Of a DNA stretch of 64,000 nt, positions 41,779-49,994 are shown piece by piece. The notes beneath the pieces were generated by a model, which saw nothing but the letters and a program-made list of their open reading frames with translations, was not told the origin of the DNA and ran no database searches. Position numbers and translations under genes: made by a program. How positions within the stretch are numbered: position 1 is the first letter of the stretch; every line of letters starts with the position of its first letter. Origin of the DNA: Pseudomonas lutea (GTDB lineage: Bacteria > Pseudomonadota > Gammaproteobacteria > Pseudomonadales > Pseudomonadaceae); the NCBI RefSeq assembly GCF_000759445.1, contig NZ_JRMB01000003.1, forward strand, positions 62,001-126,000, written 5' to 3'.

Positions 41779-43974
41779 TTATCTCCTGTTTTCAGATTCG
41801 GCAGCCTCCGAAGCGAGCGCGGACCTTACGTAGTCCGACAGCTCTGTGACGCTGAAGGGTTTGGAAAGCACTTTGCCCAACGACAGCCCCTCGGTGATGC
41901 CCTCGGCATTGGCATAACCGGTGATGAACAACACTTTGAGCTGAGGGCGCTGTGCCTTGAGGGTCTTGGCCAGAGCAAGGCCGTTTATGGCCCCTGGCAG
42001 ACCGATGTCAGTGATAAGCAGGTCAACGCGGTCCAGCTTCTCGAACTGCTTCATCGCTGATGCGCTGTCGATGGCTTCATAGGGGGCGTACCCCTGATCG
42101 GTAAGCAGCTCCACTGCAATCTCGCGCAGGCCCGTTTCATCGTCAACCACCAGAATGACCTCACCGTTGCCCCTGTCTGAAGGAAGTGACGCAGCGTTCG
42201 CCACTGCCTCAAGCGTGTTGTCGGCGTTGCGCGTATCCAACGGGAAGTACATCGAAATGGTCGTGCCGACGTTCAGGGTGCTGTGGATGCGGATCTGCCC
42301 GCCGGACTGCTGGGTGAAACCATAAATCATCGAGAGCCCCAGCCCGGTGCCCTGGCCTGGTTTTTTGGTGGTGAAAAACGGATCGAACGCGCGCCTCAGC
42401 ACATCCTCGCTCATTCCGCAGCCATCGTCGGTGACTGAAATAAGCACGTACGGACCCGGCTGCATTTCCTTGTCCTTGCCGGTGCGTTCGTCGATGTCCA
42501 ACCGCTGAGTGCGCAGGGTTAACGTGCCGCCTGCGGCCATCGCGTCCCGCGCATTGATGGCCAGGTTCAGCAAGGCATTTTCCAGCTGATTGGTGTCGCA
42601 ACTGATGCACCCCACCGACGCCAGGTCGCAACGCACGACCACGTCGGGGCCCATCGTTCGGCGAATCATGTCTTCGAGCCCGGCGACCACTTCGTTGGGG
42701 TCCACCACCTTGGGGTCAAGCGGCTGCTGTCGTGAAAACGCCAGCAACCGGCCGGTCAGCGCGGCGGCTCTCTTGACGGACGTCAAGGCAAGCGTCTGGT
42801 ACTTGCCGATGTCCGCCACACGACCCGCTGCAATGCGCATTTGCATCAACTCAAGGCTGGCCGAGATGCTGCCCAGCAGGTTGTTGAAGTCGTGGGCGAT
42901 CCCGCCAGTCAGCTGCCCGACGGCTTCCATCTTCTGGCTCTGCCGCAACTTGGCTTCGGCAGCTTCACGTTCGCGTTGCTCTTCCTGCAACTGTCGGGTG
43001 CGTTCGGAAATTCGTGCTTCCAGGTTGTCATTCCAGTCCCTGAGGGAGGCTTCAAGCCGAACGCGATCGCTGATGTCCTCCACCGTGCCATACCATTGCT
43101 GGCAATGGCCTGCCTCATCCAGTTCCGGATAAGCGCGGACCTGATACCAGTCGTACTTGCCGGTGTTTTTTTGCAGGCGCACCTGAACATCAAAGGGTGT
43201 CAGGCTGGCCAACGACGCGCTCCATTGTTTGATGATCATGGGCATGTCGTAGGGATGGGTAAATTCTCGCCACCCCTGGCCCATGGTTTGTTCGCGCTCC
43301 AGGCCTGAAAATTCTGCCCATCGCGCATCAATGGAGGTGACGGCGCCGTTGGCGTCTGCCGTCCAGGGGATTTGCGGGTTTAACTCGACGGCCCGGCGCA
43401 AGCGACGCTCGCTTTCCCGAAGTTTCGCTTCGGCCTCCCTGAGCGCATCGGTGATCCGGAACCGTTCGAAACAGGCTGCGATCAAGCTTGCGTAACTGCG
43501 CAGGAAATCCACATCGCTTTCGGTGAAAGCGCGGGGCGTGCGGCTGTCCACCTCAAAAATACCGATGGGGCGTTGGTCATGGGGCGCGTAAACGGTGACG
43601 TTGACGAACGCGGCGACGCGATTGTCGATCTGGAAAGGGTGAAGGGTGAAGCGGTTTTCCAGTGCAGTGCTTTGCGAAATAACAGGGTGCTCGACGCTCA
43701 GGGCATACCATTCAGGCGTGCCGTACTCCAAATCGAGGGTTTCTTGCCCCACTACCCCAGACGTCCAGCCGACACCGCTGCGGACCCACATCTGGCGCTT
43801 TTCCGAATCGATCTGAATGAATTTGGCCAGGTGCGTTCCCAAGCCCTCACCGGCACCTTTGCAAGCCGCCTGAAGGATCGCGTCAAGATCCGCACCAATG
43901 ACGGCTTGCTCCCCGAACTCGGCAAGAATCCGCCGTTGGCACAGCAAGTGGCGCTCCGTCGCTGAACTAGTCAT
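41779..43974 (-). CDS. Hybrid sensor histidine kinase (GAF-PAS-HisKA-HATPase-receiver)
   Basis: The 731-residue protein has a GAF domain (about 30-175, with VDSRTPRAFTESDVDFL), a PAS domain (about 195-310), a coiled stretch (LEARISERTRQLQEEQREREAAEAKLRQ type), the phospho-accepting His in GGIAHDFNNLLGS (near 361) and the kinase ATPase motifs DDGCGMSEDVL and GQGTGLGLSMIYG. A C-terminal receiver domain has VILVVDDE and an LLITDIGLPG Asp near 654. No membrane segment is seen, so it senses a cytosolic signal. I chose the ATG at 43974 over upstream ones because a GAGG lies before it. The target regulator is not identified. The ClpP-like gene follows immediately. Confidence 0.9.
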   Translation of the reverse strand: MTSSATERHLLCQRRILAEFGEQAVIGADLDAILQAACKGAGEGLGTHLAKFIQIDSEKRQMWVRSGVGWTSGVVGQETLDLEYGTPEWYALSVEHPVISQSTALENRFTLHPFQIDNRVAAFVNVTVYAPHDQRPIGIFEVDSRTPRAFTESDVDFLRSYASLIAACFERFRITDALREAEAKLRESERRLRRAVELNPQIPWTADANGAVTSIDARWAEFSGLEREQTMGQGWREFTHPYDMPMIIKQWSASLASLTPFDVQVRLQKNTGKYDWYQVRAYPELDEAGHCQQWYGTVEDISDRVRLEASLRDWNDNLEARISERTRQLQEEQREREAAEAKLRQSQKMEAVGQLTGGIAHDFNNLLGSISASLELMQMRIAAGRVADIGKYQTLALTSVKRAAALTGRLLAFSRQQPLDPKVVDPNEVVAGLEDMIRRTMGPDVVVRCDLASVGCISCDTNQLENALLNLAINARDAMAAGGTLTLRTQRLDIDERTGKDKEMQPGPYVLISVTDDGCGMSEDVLRRAFDPFFTTKKPGQGTGLGLSMIYGFTQQSGGQIRIHSTLNVGTTISMYFPLDTRNADNTLEAVANAASLPSDRGNGEVILVVDDETGLREIAVELLTDQGYAPYEAIDSASAMKQFEKLDRVDLLITDIGLPGAINGLALAKTLKAQRPQLKVLFITGYANAEGITEGLSLGKVLSKPFSVTELSDYVRSALASEAAESENRR

Positions 43975-44182
43975 TGATTTGCCTCGCGTCCTCAGTTGGT
44001 CGTGGAGCTTCCAAGTGGACGCAAGTATGGCAAGTGTGGGCAAATCCGCCGAACCGGACGGCAGAAAATATAAAACCCTGAAGGCATGCCGCAATGAACG
44101 ATCGGGTATCCCCGACGCGTTCGCGCGGCATGCTCAGGGTGATCATTGTGGAACAGGGGAGCCAGGCTCCCCTGCAGCTGGG

Positions 44183-44533
44183 TCAGGAATCACTCCGGCC
44201 ACCACCGTGGCTGTTCTGCCCGCCTTTACGTCCTGCTTCGGACGCTTTCTCGCGGTCGTTGGCAAAGTTGCCGCCGCTGTTCTGGCCACCTTTGCTGCCC
44301 GCTTCGGCTGCACGCTCAGGATCGTTCTTGAAGTTGCCGCCGCTGTTCTGGCCGCCTTTGCTGCCGGCTTCGGCTGCGCGCTCAGGATCGTTCTTGAAGT
44401 TGCCTCCGCTGTTTTGGCCGCCTTTACTACCAATCTCCTGGTAGAACTCTTTGTCGTGGCTGGCGGAAGTGGCTTCGCCACCTTTTTTGCCCGCTTCGCT
44501 GACCGACATGCTGCCTTGTTTATCTTGTGCCAT
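44183..44533 (-). CDS. KGG-repeat stress protein, four-repeat form
   Basis: The 116-residue protein is a chain of Con-10/YciG-type repeats built around GSKGGQNSGGNFKNDPERA. Two units are almost identical at the DNA level with a 66-base period (the coding DNA from about 44250 to 44440), so the gene has grown by tandem duplication. The C-terminus ends GRKGGQNSHGGG. Such small hydrophilic proteins accumulate in stress or stationary phase; the function is unclear. The ATG at 44533 is preceded by GAGGAC; the frame also opens with TTG two codons earlier. Confidence 0.9.
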   Translation of the reverse strand: MAQDKQGSMSVSEAGKKGGEATSASHDKEFYQEIGSKGGQNSGGNFKNDPERAAEAGSKGGQNSGGNFKNDPERAAEAGSKGGQNSGGNFANDREKASEAGRKGGQNSHGGGRSDS

Positions 44534-44574
44534 TTTCAATGTCCTCTCGAATGGATTAATTGAATCTAAACAAA

Positions 44575-44835
44575 CTAGCGACTGCCTTCAAAGTGTGGCG
44601 CAGAACGACTGCCATCATTCCGGCAATCGCGCTCAAGCAGGGCAGTACTGTATCGCCCTTCTGCGTCGCCCTTGGAAGAACGTTTTTCATAAACTTGTCG
44701 GTGTGTTCCATATCGACCGGATGGCGTCGGCTCGCTGAGCAGTGACGTTTCGATATGTTCAAAACGACTGCTAAAAGTGCCGTCCTTAACTTCCCCGGAC
44801 AAAGCGTTCCGGTTGTTTGCAAAGTAGCGATCCAC
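44575..44835 (-). CDS. Small hypothetical protein between the KGG genes, weakly supported
   Basis: An 86-residue frame (GTG start) fills the gap between two KGG-repeat genes. It is hydrophilic and charged (YEKRSSKGDAEGR, RDCRNDGSRSAP). It has no recognised domain and no clear RBS. Its placement within an apparent stress cluster favours a real gene, but no family is recognised, and it might be noncoding. Low confidence. Confidence 0.3.
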   Translation of the reverse strand: MDRYFANNRNALSGEVKDGTFSSRFEHIETSLLSEPTPSGRYGTHRQVYEKRSSKGDAEGRYSTALLERDCRNDGSRSAPHFEGSR

Positions 44836-44875
44836 GATAGAAACCCCGACTCGTTAATGAATAAGCGCTGGTGTA

Positions 44876-45055
44876 TTACTCAGATTTACGACCACCACCG
44901 TGGCTGTTCTGGCCGCCTTTTCTGCCGGCTTCCGAGGCTTTTTCGCGATCGTTGGCGAAGTTGCCGCCAGAGGCCTGTCCGCCTTTTCTACCCGCTTCCG
45001 ATGCTTTCTCACGATCGTTTGCAAAGTTACCTGGATTTTTATTACTGGTTGTCAT
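44876..45055 (-). CDS. Short KGG-repeat stress protein, two-repeat form
   Basis: A 59-residue frame carries two KGG units, FANDREKASEAGRKGGQ repeated, ending GRKSE. It was too short to be found in automatic frame lists but is clearly a paralogue of the longer KGG gene, sharing GRKGGQNSHGGG at the C-terminus. GGAGAG lies upstream of the ATG. It is 40 bases from the small hypothetical frame and precedes it in transcription order. Confidence 0.85.
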   Translation of the reverse strand: MTTSNKNPGNFANDREKASEAGRKGGQASGGNFANDREKASEAGRKGGQNSHGGGRKSE

Positions 45056-45419
45056 AATAGCTCTCCGAAATCAGTTTGCTGTTGCGTTCATGATCCATCG
45101 TTGATGACGGATACTTCTGGGATAGCGGTGAGGAGAAAATTGCTTTCGAGATTTTAAAGGCGGCCGATGAACGGTAGTGTCACTTAAAACTTGTACAAAG
45201 TGGCTCTTCGATTGATCGGTTTGTATAAGTTTTTTTTGCACTTGAACGGATGGTTTTAGGTGGTTTGGTGCATGGACTAAATACTGGCGTTAGTTTCTCT
45301 GACGCAGCAATGCCCTCGTTAATTATTTAAAACGAGCGTTTGCTTAGTTTAAGAAGGGCTGGGCGAAAGATGTCCGATGCGGCGTTCATCACCGCATCGG
45401 ACGGGGGACTTAGCGGTTT
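45056..45419. other. AT-rich gap without recognised gene
   Basis: The 364-base gap before the alcohol dehydrogenase stop is clearly richer in A and T than the flanks, with a run of eight Ts near 45231-45238 and the imperfect palindrome ACTTGTACAAAGT near 45188. The KGG gene promoter probably lies in its left part. No gene is recognised. Confidence 0.5.
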
Positions 45420-46589
45420 CTAAGGCTTGAAGACCGCACGCAGGCAGTGCTCGGATTTTTCTTTGAACATCTTGTAGCCCTCTGGAGCATCCTCAAGGCT
45501 CATGGGGTGGGTCAGCAGGTAGGACGGGTCGAGTTCGCCTTTCTGAATGTATTCAAACAGGGTATTGGCATAGCGCTGGCCCGGTTGCTGCCCCGACTTG
45601 AGCGTGAGTGCCTTGTTGACGATTGCACCCATAGGGAATTTGTCCAGCAGCCCGCCGTACACCCCGACCACCGACACGGTTCCGCCTTTGCGGCAGGCGC
45701 GAATCGCTTGCCGGAGCACCGTGCCGCGTTCGGTGTGCAAGCGCAGCATCTGTTTGGCCTTGTCGTAGGCGTAGTCGATCTCTGTGCCGTGCGCTTCCAT
45801 GCCGACACAATCGATGCACCGATCCGGCCCGCGTCCTCCCGTCAGTTCCAGCAGTGCCTCATGCACATTGGTTTCTTCATAGTTGATGGTGATCGCCTTG
45901 CCGCGCTCACGGGCCAGGCGCAGCCGGTCAGGGTAACGATCAATCGCAATGACTCGCTCGGCGCCCAGCAAATAGGCGCTGCAGATCGCCATCTGGCCCA
46001 CACCCCCGCAACCCCACACGGCCACCGTGTCACCCGGTTGAATATCCGCGTTGTCGGCGGCGAAATAGCCGGTGGGCGCGGCATCGGAAACAAACACGGC
46101 CTGCTCGTCAGTCACCCCGTCGGGAACTTTGAACAGGTTCACGTCGGCGTAGGGAACTCGAATGTACGTCGCATGACTGCCCGGATAGCCACCAAACGCA
46201 TGGCTGTAACCGATGATGCCGCAGCACGGCTGGCCGTAGGCAAGATCAGTGGCGGAGGGGTTGGGGTTGGAATTGTCGCAGCAGGAAAAGTCCGAGCGCT
46301 GACAATGTTCGCAGTTACCGCACCCGATGATGGAAATCGTGATGACCTTGTCGCCTTTCGACAGCCCGGTAACGCCCGGGCCGACCTCGACGATTTCGCC
46401 CATGAACTCGTGACCGATGATGTCCCCAGGCTTCATGGCCGGCACATATCCGCCCAGCAAGTGCAGGTCGGAGCCGCACACAGACGACAGCGTGACGCGG
46501 ATAATCGCGTCGCGCGGGTTGAGGATTGAGGGGTCGGCAACGTTGTCGACTTGAAGAAGATTGGGGCCTTGCCAAGTCAGTGCGCGCAT
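45420..46589 (-). CDS. Zinc-dependent alcohol dehydrogenase (formaldehyde dehydrogenase-like MDR)
   Basis: The 389-residue protein has both zinc sites: catalytic VCGSDLHLLGGY with GHEFMGEIVEVG, and structural GCGNCEHCQRSDFSCC. The cofactor motif is WGCGGVGQMAICSAYLLGA. The insertion with FGGYPGSHATYIRVPYADVNLFKVPDG places it with the glutathione-independent formaldehyde dehydrogenase-like group. The substrate is unknown. Its ATG shares its first base with the stop of the cyclase-like gene before it (TGATG), so translation is coupled. Confidence 0.88.
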   Translation of the reverse strand: MRALTWQGPNLLQVDNVADPSILNPRDAIIRVTLSSVCGSDLHLLGGYVPAMKPGDIIGHEFMGEIVEVGPGVTGLSKGDKVITISIIGCGNCEHCQRSDFSCCDNSNPNPSATDLAYGQPCCGIIGYSHAFGGYPGSHATYIRVPYADVNLFKVPDGVTDEQAVFVSDAAPTGYFAADNADIQPGDTVAVWGCGGVGQMAICSAYLLGAERVIAIDRYPDRLRLARERGKAITINYEETNVHEALLELTGGRGPDRCIDCVGMEAHGTEIDYAYDKAKQMLRLHTERGTVLRQAIRACRKGGTVSVVGVYGGLLDKFPMGAIVNKALTLKSGQQPGQRYANTLFEYIQKGELDPSYLLTHPMSLEDAPEGYKMFKEKSEHCLRAVFKP

Positions 46590-47431
46590 CAGACCACCCC
46601 CCGCTCAACGGCTACGCCGGTTTTGACCGAGTCCGGGCCGTGTGAGGAGCCCGCCTCATTTTCCAGCTGCCCGTGCAGATAGAAGAAATCATTGTCGTCA
46701 TCAGGGCGCAGTCGTGACGTGGTGACTTCGCCCGTCTCCATCTGCTGCTTGATGGCCTGTAGGGCATTCAACAGCGCTTTATCCGAAAACGCGCTGATCG
46801 CCCGTGCGATGCCATAACCGAGCTTGCCCAGCGAAGGCTTGCACACCACCACTGCTTTGACTTGAGTGCCACGGCCAGCGGGCGCTTCGCTCAGGTGCAC
46901 CGATATGTCGTGCTGCCATCGGGTGCCCTCAGGCGTGTGCCACTGCAACTCGTTTGTCGCTTCGCTTGGCACGCTGATCAGCGTCCACTGGACCTTGCGA
47001 CCGACCGGCGCGCGTACGGTCCAGCTGGTTCTGTCAGGGCCGAGCGCCTCGACGCTTTCCACCCAGCGCAGTAAAGCACCGACTTTTTCGGGTTGAGCGA
47101 GAAAATCCCTGACTTCCTCCAGCGGGCGGCTGATGGTCACGCTTCGGCTCAGCGCCTCGCTGATCGGCCAGTTGTGCTCGGCGCTGAAGCGCTGTTCAAA
47201 GGGCGTCGGCGTCAAGGCTTGCTTCAGGGCGCAATGCCCCGTAGCTCCACGAAACACCCCATAAGCGCCAGCGAAGATTTGCAGGAAACCTCCCAATCCG
47301 CCACGCCGAAGGCCATTGACGACCAGCGCCGTACCGGCCGCCAGCGAGAGGCCGCGTTCCACGGAGGTCATGGTCCCTGGAGAGGAAATCTGTTGGCTGG
47401 TGTGCGTTGCGATTAACGGTTGTTCAGACAT
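46589..47431 (-). CDS. DUF2892-SRPBCC (polyketide cyclase-like) fusion membrane protein
   Basis: The 280-residue protein joins two domains. Residues about 22-75 form a YgaP-like DUF2892 region (SVERGLSLAAGTALVVNG, a hydrophobic pair of helices ending FRGATGHCALKQAL). Residues about 95-235 resemble an SRPBCC/START-like cyclase fold with SRSVTISRPLEEVRDFL, WTVRAPVGRKVQW and TQVKAVVVC. A charged C-terminal tail follows. The start at 47431 was preferred over the 47440 and 47488 ATGs because of an AGGG 9 bases upstream. It is coupled to the alcohol dehydrogenase gene; a shared role at the membrane is inferred. Confidence 0.82.
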   Translation of the reverse strand: MSEQPLIATHTSQQISSPGTMTSVERGLSLAAGTALVVNGLRRGGLGGFLQIFAGAYGVFRGATGHCALKQALTPTPFEQRFSAEHNWPISEALSRSVTISRPLEEVRDFLAQPEKVGALLRWVESVEALGPDRTSWTVRAPVGRKVQWTLISVPSEATNELQWHTPEGTRWQHDISVHLSEAPAGRGTQVKAVVVCKPSLGKLGYGIARAISAFSDKALLNALQAIKQQMETGEVTTSRLRPDDDNDFFYLHGQLENEAGSSHGPDSVKTGVAVERGVV

Positions 47432-47791
47432 ATCAAGCATCCCTGAGTCATGAACGCAGCGAGGCAGGCATGGATGGGTCTCAGGCAAACAATGTCCGAG
47501 CCGCCCTTGTCGCTGAGCTCCGGTTAACGTCTGGCGTACGCATCAGGCTCCGGTAACATGTTGAGTTACCCGGAAACGAAGAGGGCGAGCGGCCGCCGGT
47601 CCTAGGGGTAGAAGAGTCATCGCGGTGCGTGGTTCAGCTCACGCAAACAGTTGCCGGATGAACGGCGGCCCACGCACTGCCCAACGTTCAACCTGCCGCT
47701 TGGCGCTATCGATGCCGCCAGGGCGATGAATAAATATGCCGAACAGGCGCATGGCCCGTTCCGTCAAACCTGTATCAAGACGGAGGTGTTT
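47432..47791. other. Divergent promoter gap with an inverted repeat
   Basis: The gap between the divergent cyclase-like and DUF1652 genes contains an imperfect hairpin, CCGGTAAC / GTTACCCGG around ATGTTGA, near 47551-47574, possibly an operator. A 134-codon open frame begins within it on the + strand; only its last 87 codons from 47792 are credible. Nothing else is recognised. Confidence 0.4.
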
Positions 47792-48055
47792 ATGAGCGTT
47801 CCATTTTTATCCACACTCGAAATACGCAACTTGATTGAGCGCGCGTTACTCCCCGACCTTTGCACATGCGAATGCACAGACGGGCGGACGTTGGACTTGA
47901 CGCTTCAAAAACTGGACGATCCCGCGCAAAAGGTCGTGTTGAACGGCATACCGCTGGAGTCTTTGCAGTCCAGCCGTGCCATTGCCAACCTGATCGGCGA
48001 AGCGCGGTACCTGCTGGTGCAGGGCACAACGCAACGCCATCGAGTCAGCGGCTAA
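47792..48055 (+). CDS. DUF1652 protein
   Basis: The 87-residue product has the Pseudomonas DUF1652 pattern: LSTLEIRNLIERALLPDLCTCECTDGRTLDLTL, then GIPLESLQSSRAIANLIGEAR. The ATG at 47792 has GGAGG 6 bases upstream, which decides the start over an earlier in-frame ATG. The function of the family is not known. It is convergent with a CheB-like gene. Confidence 0.85.
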   Translation: MSVPFLSTLEIRNLIERALLPDLCTCECTDGRTLDLTLQKLDDPAQKVVLNGIPLESLQSSRAIANLIGEARYLLVQGTTQRHRVSG

Positions 48056-48093
48056 ATTGTGCCGATATTGAAGGGGTAGTTGGACTTGGACGG

Positions 48094-49155
48094 TCAGACT
48101 TCAGACGGGTCTGACACCCGACGATACTTGTCGATTTCGTTGTCGAGTGAGCCGATCAAACGCATCAATGCCTCGACGTGAGCATCGAGCTGCTGGCCTG
48201 CGAGTTGATACTCCGCAGCCACGTCGGGACGATCGGACAACTGAGCAGCAGCGACCTGCCGGTCGAGTAGGGCCTTCTTCTCATGCAACGACCGAATGGC
48301 CACCCAAAGCGCCTCTTCGATCACAACATCTTGTTGTTCGGCCAACGTCTTGACCGTGTAGCTGTGCCCGGTGTGACAGCGGAAGCGAGGCGGCGCGAAG
48401 CCCATCTCCCACAACCCCCCGCCGCACTCAGGGCAGGTCAGATTCGAGATCTCACCGTGACGGCTCAACTGCTTTACCGAGATACTTCCTCCTTGCAGGC
48501 AGATCTCATGCTCCGTTTCGAACGGTTCAATACGCCGGGGTTGCGGAGCCGGACTATCTGCCTCGTCGGGCTTGCCCACCAGAGCCACCAGGCACTTGCC
48601 GATTTCCGCCAGCGGCAGGCAGTGATCGACCGAGGCATAACGCAAGGCGCTGGCGGGCATGCTCGGCGCCTCGGCTTCGGCAGGGTCCTGCACGACAGTG
48701 ACCCCGCCACTCGCTTTAATCGCCTGCAAACCGACAGTCCCGTCATCCAGGTCACCGGTCAGCACCACACCGATGACGGCGCGTCTCAACGTGATTGCCG
48801 CAGAGCGGAACAGCGGGTCAATCGCGGGGCGGGAGTGATTTTCCTTCGCGCCCCGCACAAGGCGCATGGCCCCGCTGTCCAGCAGCAGGTGCAAGTCGGG
48901 AGGCGCGATGTAGATGTGACCCTCAAGCGGAGCCTTGCCGTCTTCGGCAAACGTGACCGGCATTGGCGTGTGGGTCTCAAGGAGTGTGGGCAACACGCTG
49001 TGCTGTTTGCCAATGTGCATCGTCACAAGCACCGCTGCGGGCAGGTCGGCAGGCAGTTGCGCGACGACTGTACGCAAAGCGGCGAGGCCACCGTTTGAGG
49101 TGCCGATCACGATAAAGCGACGGGCAAGGGGAGCAGCATCGTTTGGGTGGGGCAT
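48094..49155 (-). CDS. Stand-alone CheB-type methylesterase with zinc-ribbon C-terminus
   Basis: The 353-residue protein has a CheB catalytic domain without the usual receiver domain. GTSNGGLAALRTV carries the nucleophile Ser, VTMHIGKQHS a His, and VVLTGDLDDGTVGLQAI the Asp. The C-terminal half has a likely zinc knuckle CPECGG with FRCHTGHSY and helical segments. Stand-alone CheB proteins with this tail are found in Pseudomonas; the substrate is unclear. It lies near a giant protein with CheB and CheR domains and may be part of the same signalling circuit. Confidence 0.87.
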   Translation of the reverse strand: MPHPNDAAPLARRFIVIGTSNGGLAALRTVVAQLPADLPAAVLVTMHIGKQHSVLPTLLETHTPMPVTFAEDGKAPLEGHIYIAPPDLHLLLDSGAMRLVRGAKENHSRPAIDPLFRSAAITLRRAVIGVVLTGDLDDGTVGLQAIKASGGVTVVQDPAEAEAPSMPASALRYASVDHCLPLAEIGKCLVALVGKPDEADSPAPQPRRIEPFETEHEICLQGGSISVKQLSRHGEISNLTCPECGGGLWEMGFAPPRFRCHTGHSYTVKTLAEQQDVVIEEALWVAIRSLHEKKALLDRQVAAAQLSDRPDVAAEYQLAGQQLDAHVEALMRLIGSLDNEIDKYRRVSDPSEV

Positions 49156-49298
49156 TGGCCAGTGTCTCTTTCAGTCGGTGTTCAACAGCGCGTCCATGGC
49201 ATTCATCATGCGTACCACATCAGCGTCCAGTGACGCATTGTCACGCCAGGCGTGAGGCGCGAAACGACGCCTCCCCAATCAAGAAGAGGCACCGTCAT

Positions 49299-49520
49299 TC
49301 AACCCTTACTGTGTTCAGGGGAAGAAGGGGATCGGACAATGCCGCGCGGGCCTGCAATACCCCAGATGGCCCAGCCTACGACCGGAATGATAAGTACGAG
49401 CGCGGCCCAGGCAACTTTGACCGACCCGCTCTTGTTGCTTCGAGAGACGCTGTAAATGATCCAGGCGTCGATGAGCAATATGATCAACAGCATTGCAGTC
49501 GTGAAGAGTGTGATTTCCAT
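49299..49520 (-). CDS. Small PLDc_N-domain membrane protein
   Basis: The 73-residue protein has two hydrophobic helices separated by a short basic loop: FTTAMLLIILLIDAWIIYSV and VAWAALVLIIPVVGWAIWGIAGP. The second contains the PLDc_N signature (IPVVGWAIW-like with GP). This domain occurs at the N-terminus of cardiolipin synthases, here alone. GGGAG lies before the ATG. The function is unknown and it is transcribed away from the giant kinase gene. Confidence 0.85.
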   Translation of the reverse strand: MEITLFTTAMLLIILLIDAWIIYSVSRSNKSGSVKVAWAALVLIIPVVGWAIWGIAGPRGIVRSPSSPEHSKG

Positions 49521-49994
49521 GTGAGTAACTCCCGCCGATAGTTAACCGGAAGACCGGCCCGAGGCTTGTTAGTCTTCATCAACGCGCGGATTAAGTGACG
49601 AGCGGCGAGGTCGGTCATCCTGTGGGTCAGATTGCAAATCGCTCTGCAGCGGCCATCTAACGCGCCTTCGCTAGTTACCCGGCGATGACTTTGTTAGTTA
49701 GACCTGGAGTGGGTCAAACATCAACACGTCATGATCACTCGAACACCATCGTTTGGTGGTGTGCTTGAACCCTCTACCCATAACGGCCTAGTGCTAGACG
49801 TCACGCAGCACTCAGCAGCGACTCGACGCGCTGCGCCATGGCAGTTTCTGCTCATATGAATGGCGCAGGCCCCGTTACTGTCTGATAAGCAGCCAAGGTT
49901 CGGCTGGACGCGCTTCTGAATACCACCCAATATATCAAGATCATCTAGCATTCCTTCGCCGAAACCCGCGGGAATTCTTTGGAAAGGAAGCTCC
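49521..49994. other. 474-base gap without recognised gene
   Basis: This gap precedes the giant CheB-CheR kinase gene. A hairpin near 49742-49761 (ACACCA / TGGTGT) is visible. No frame has a credible start or protein. The promoters of the PLDc_N gene and the kinase gene should lie here. Confidence 0.5.
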
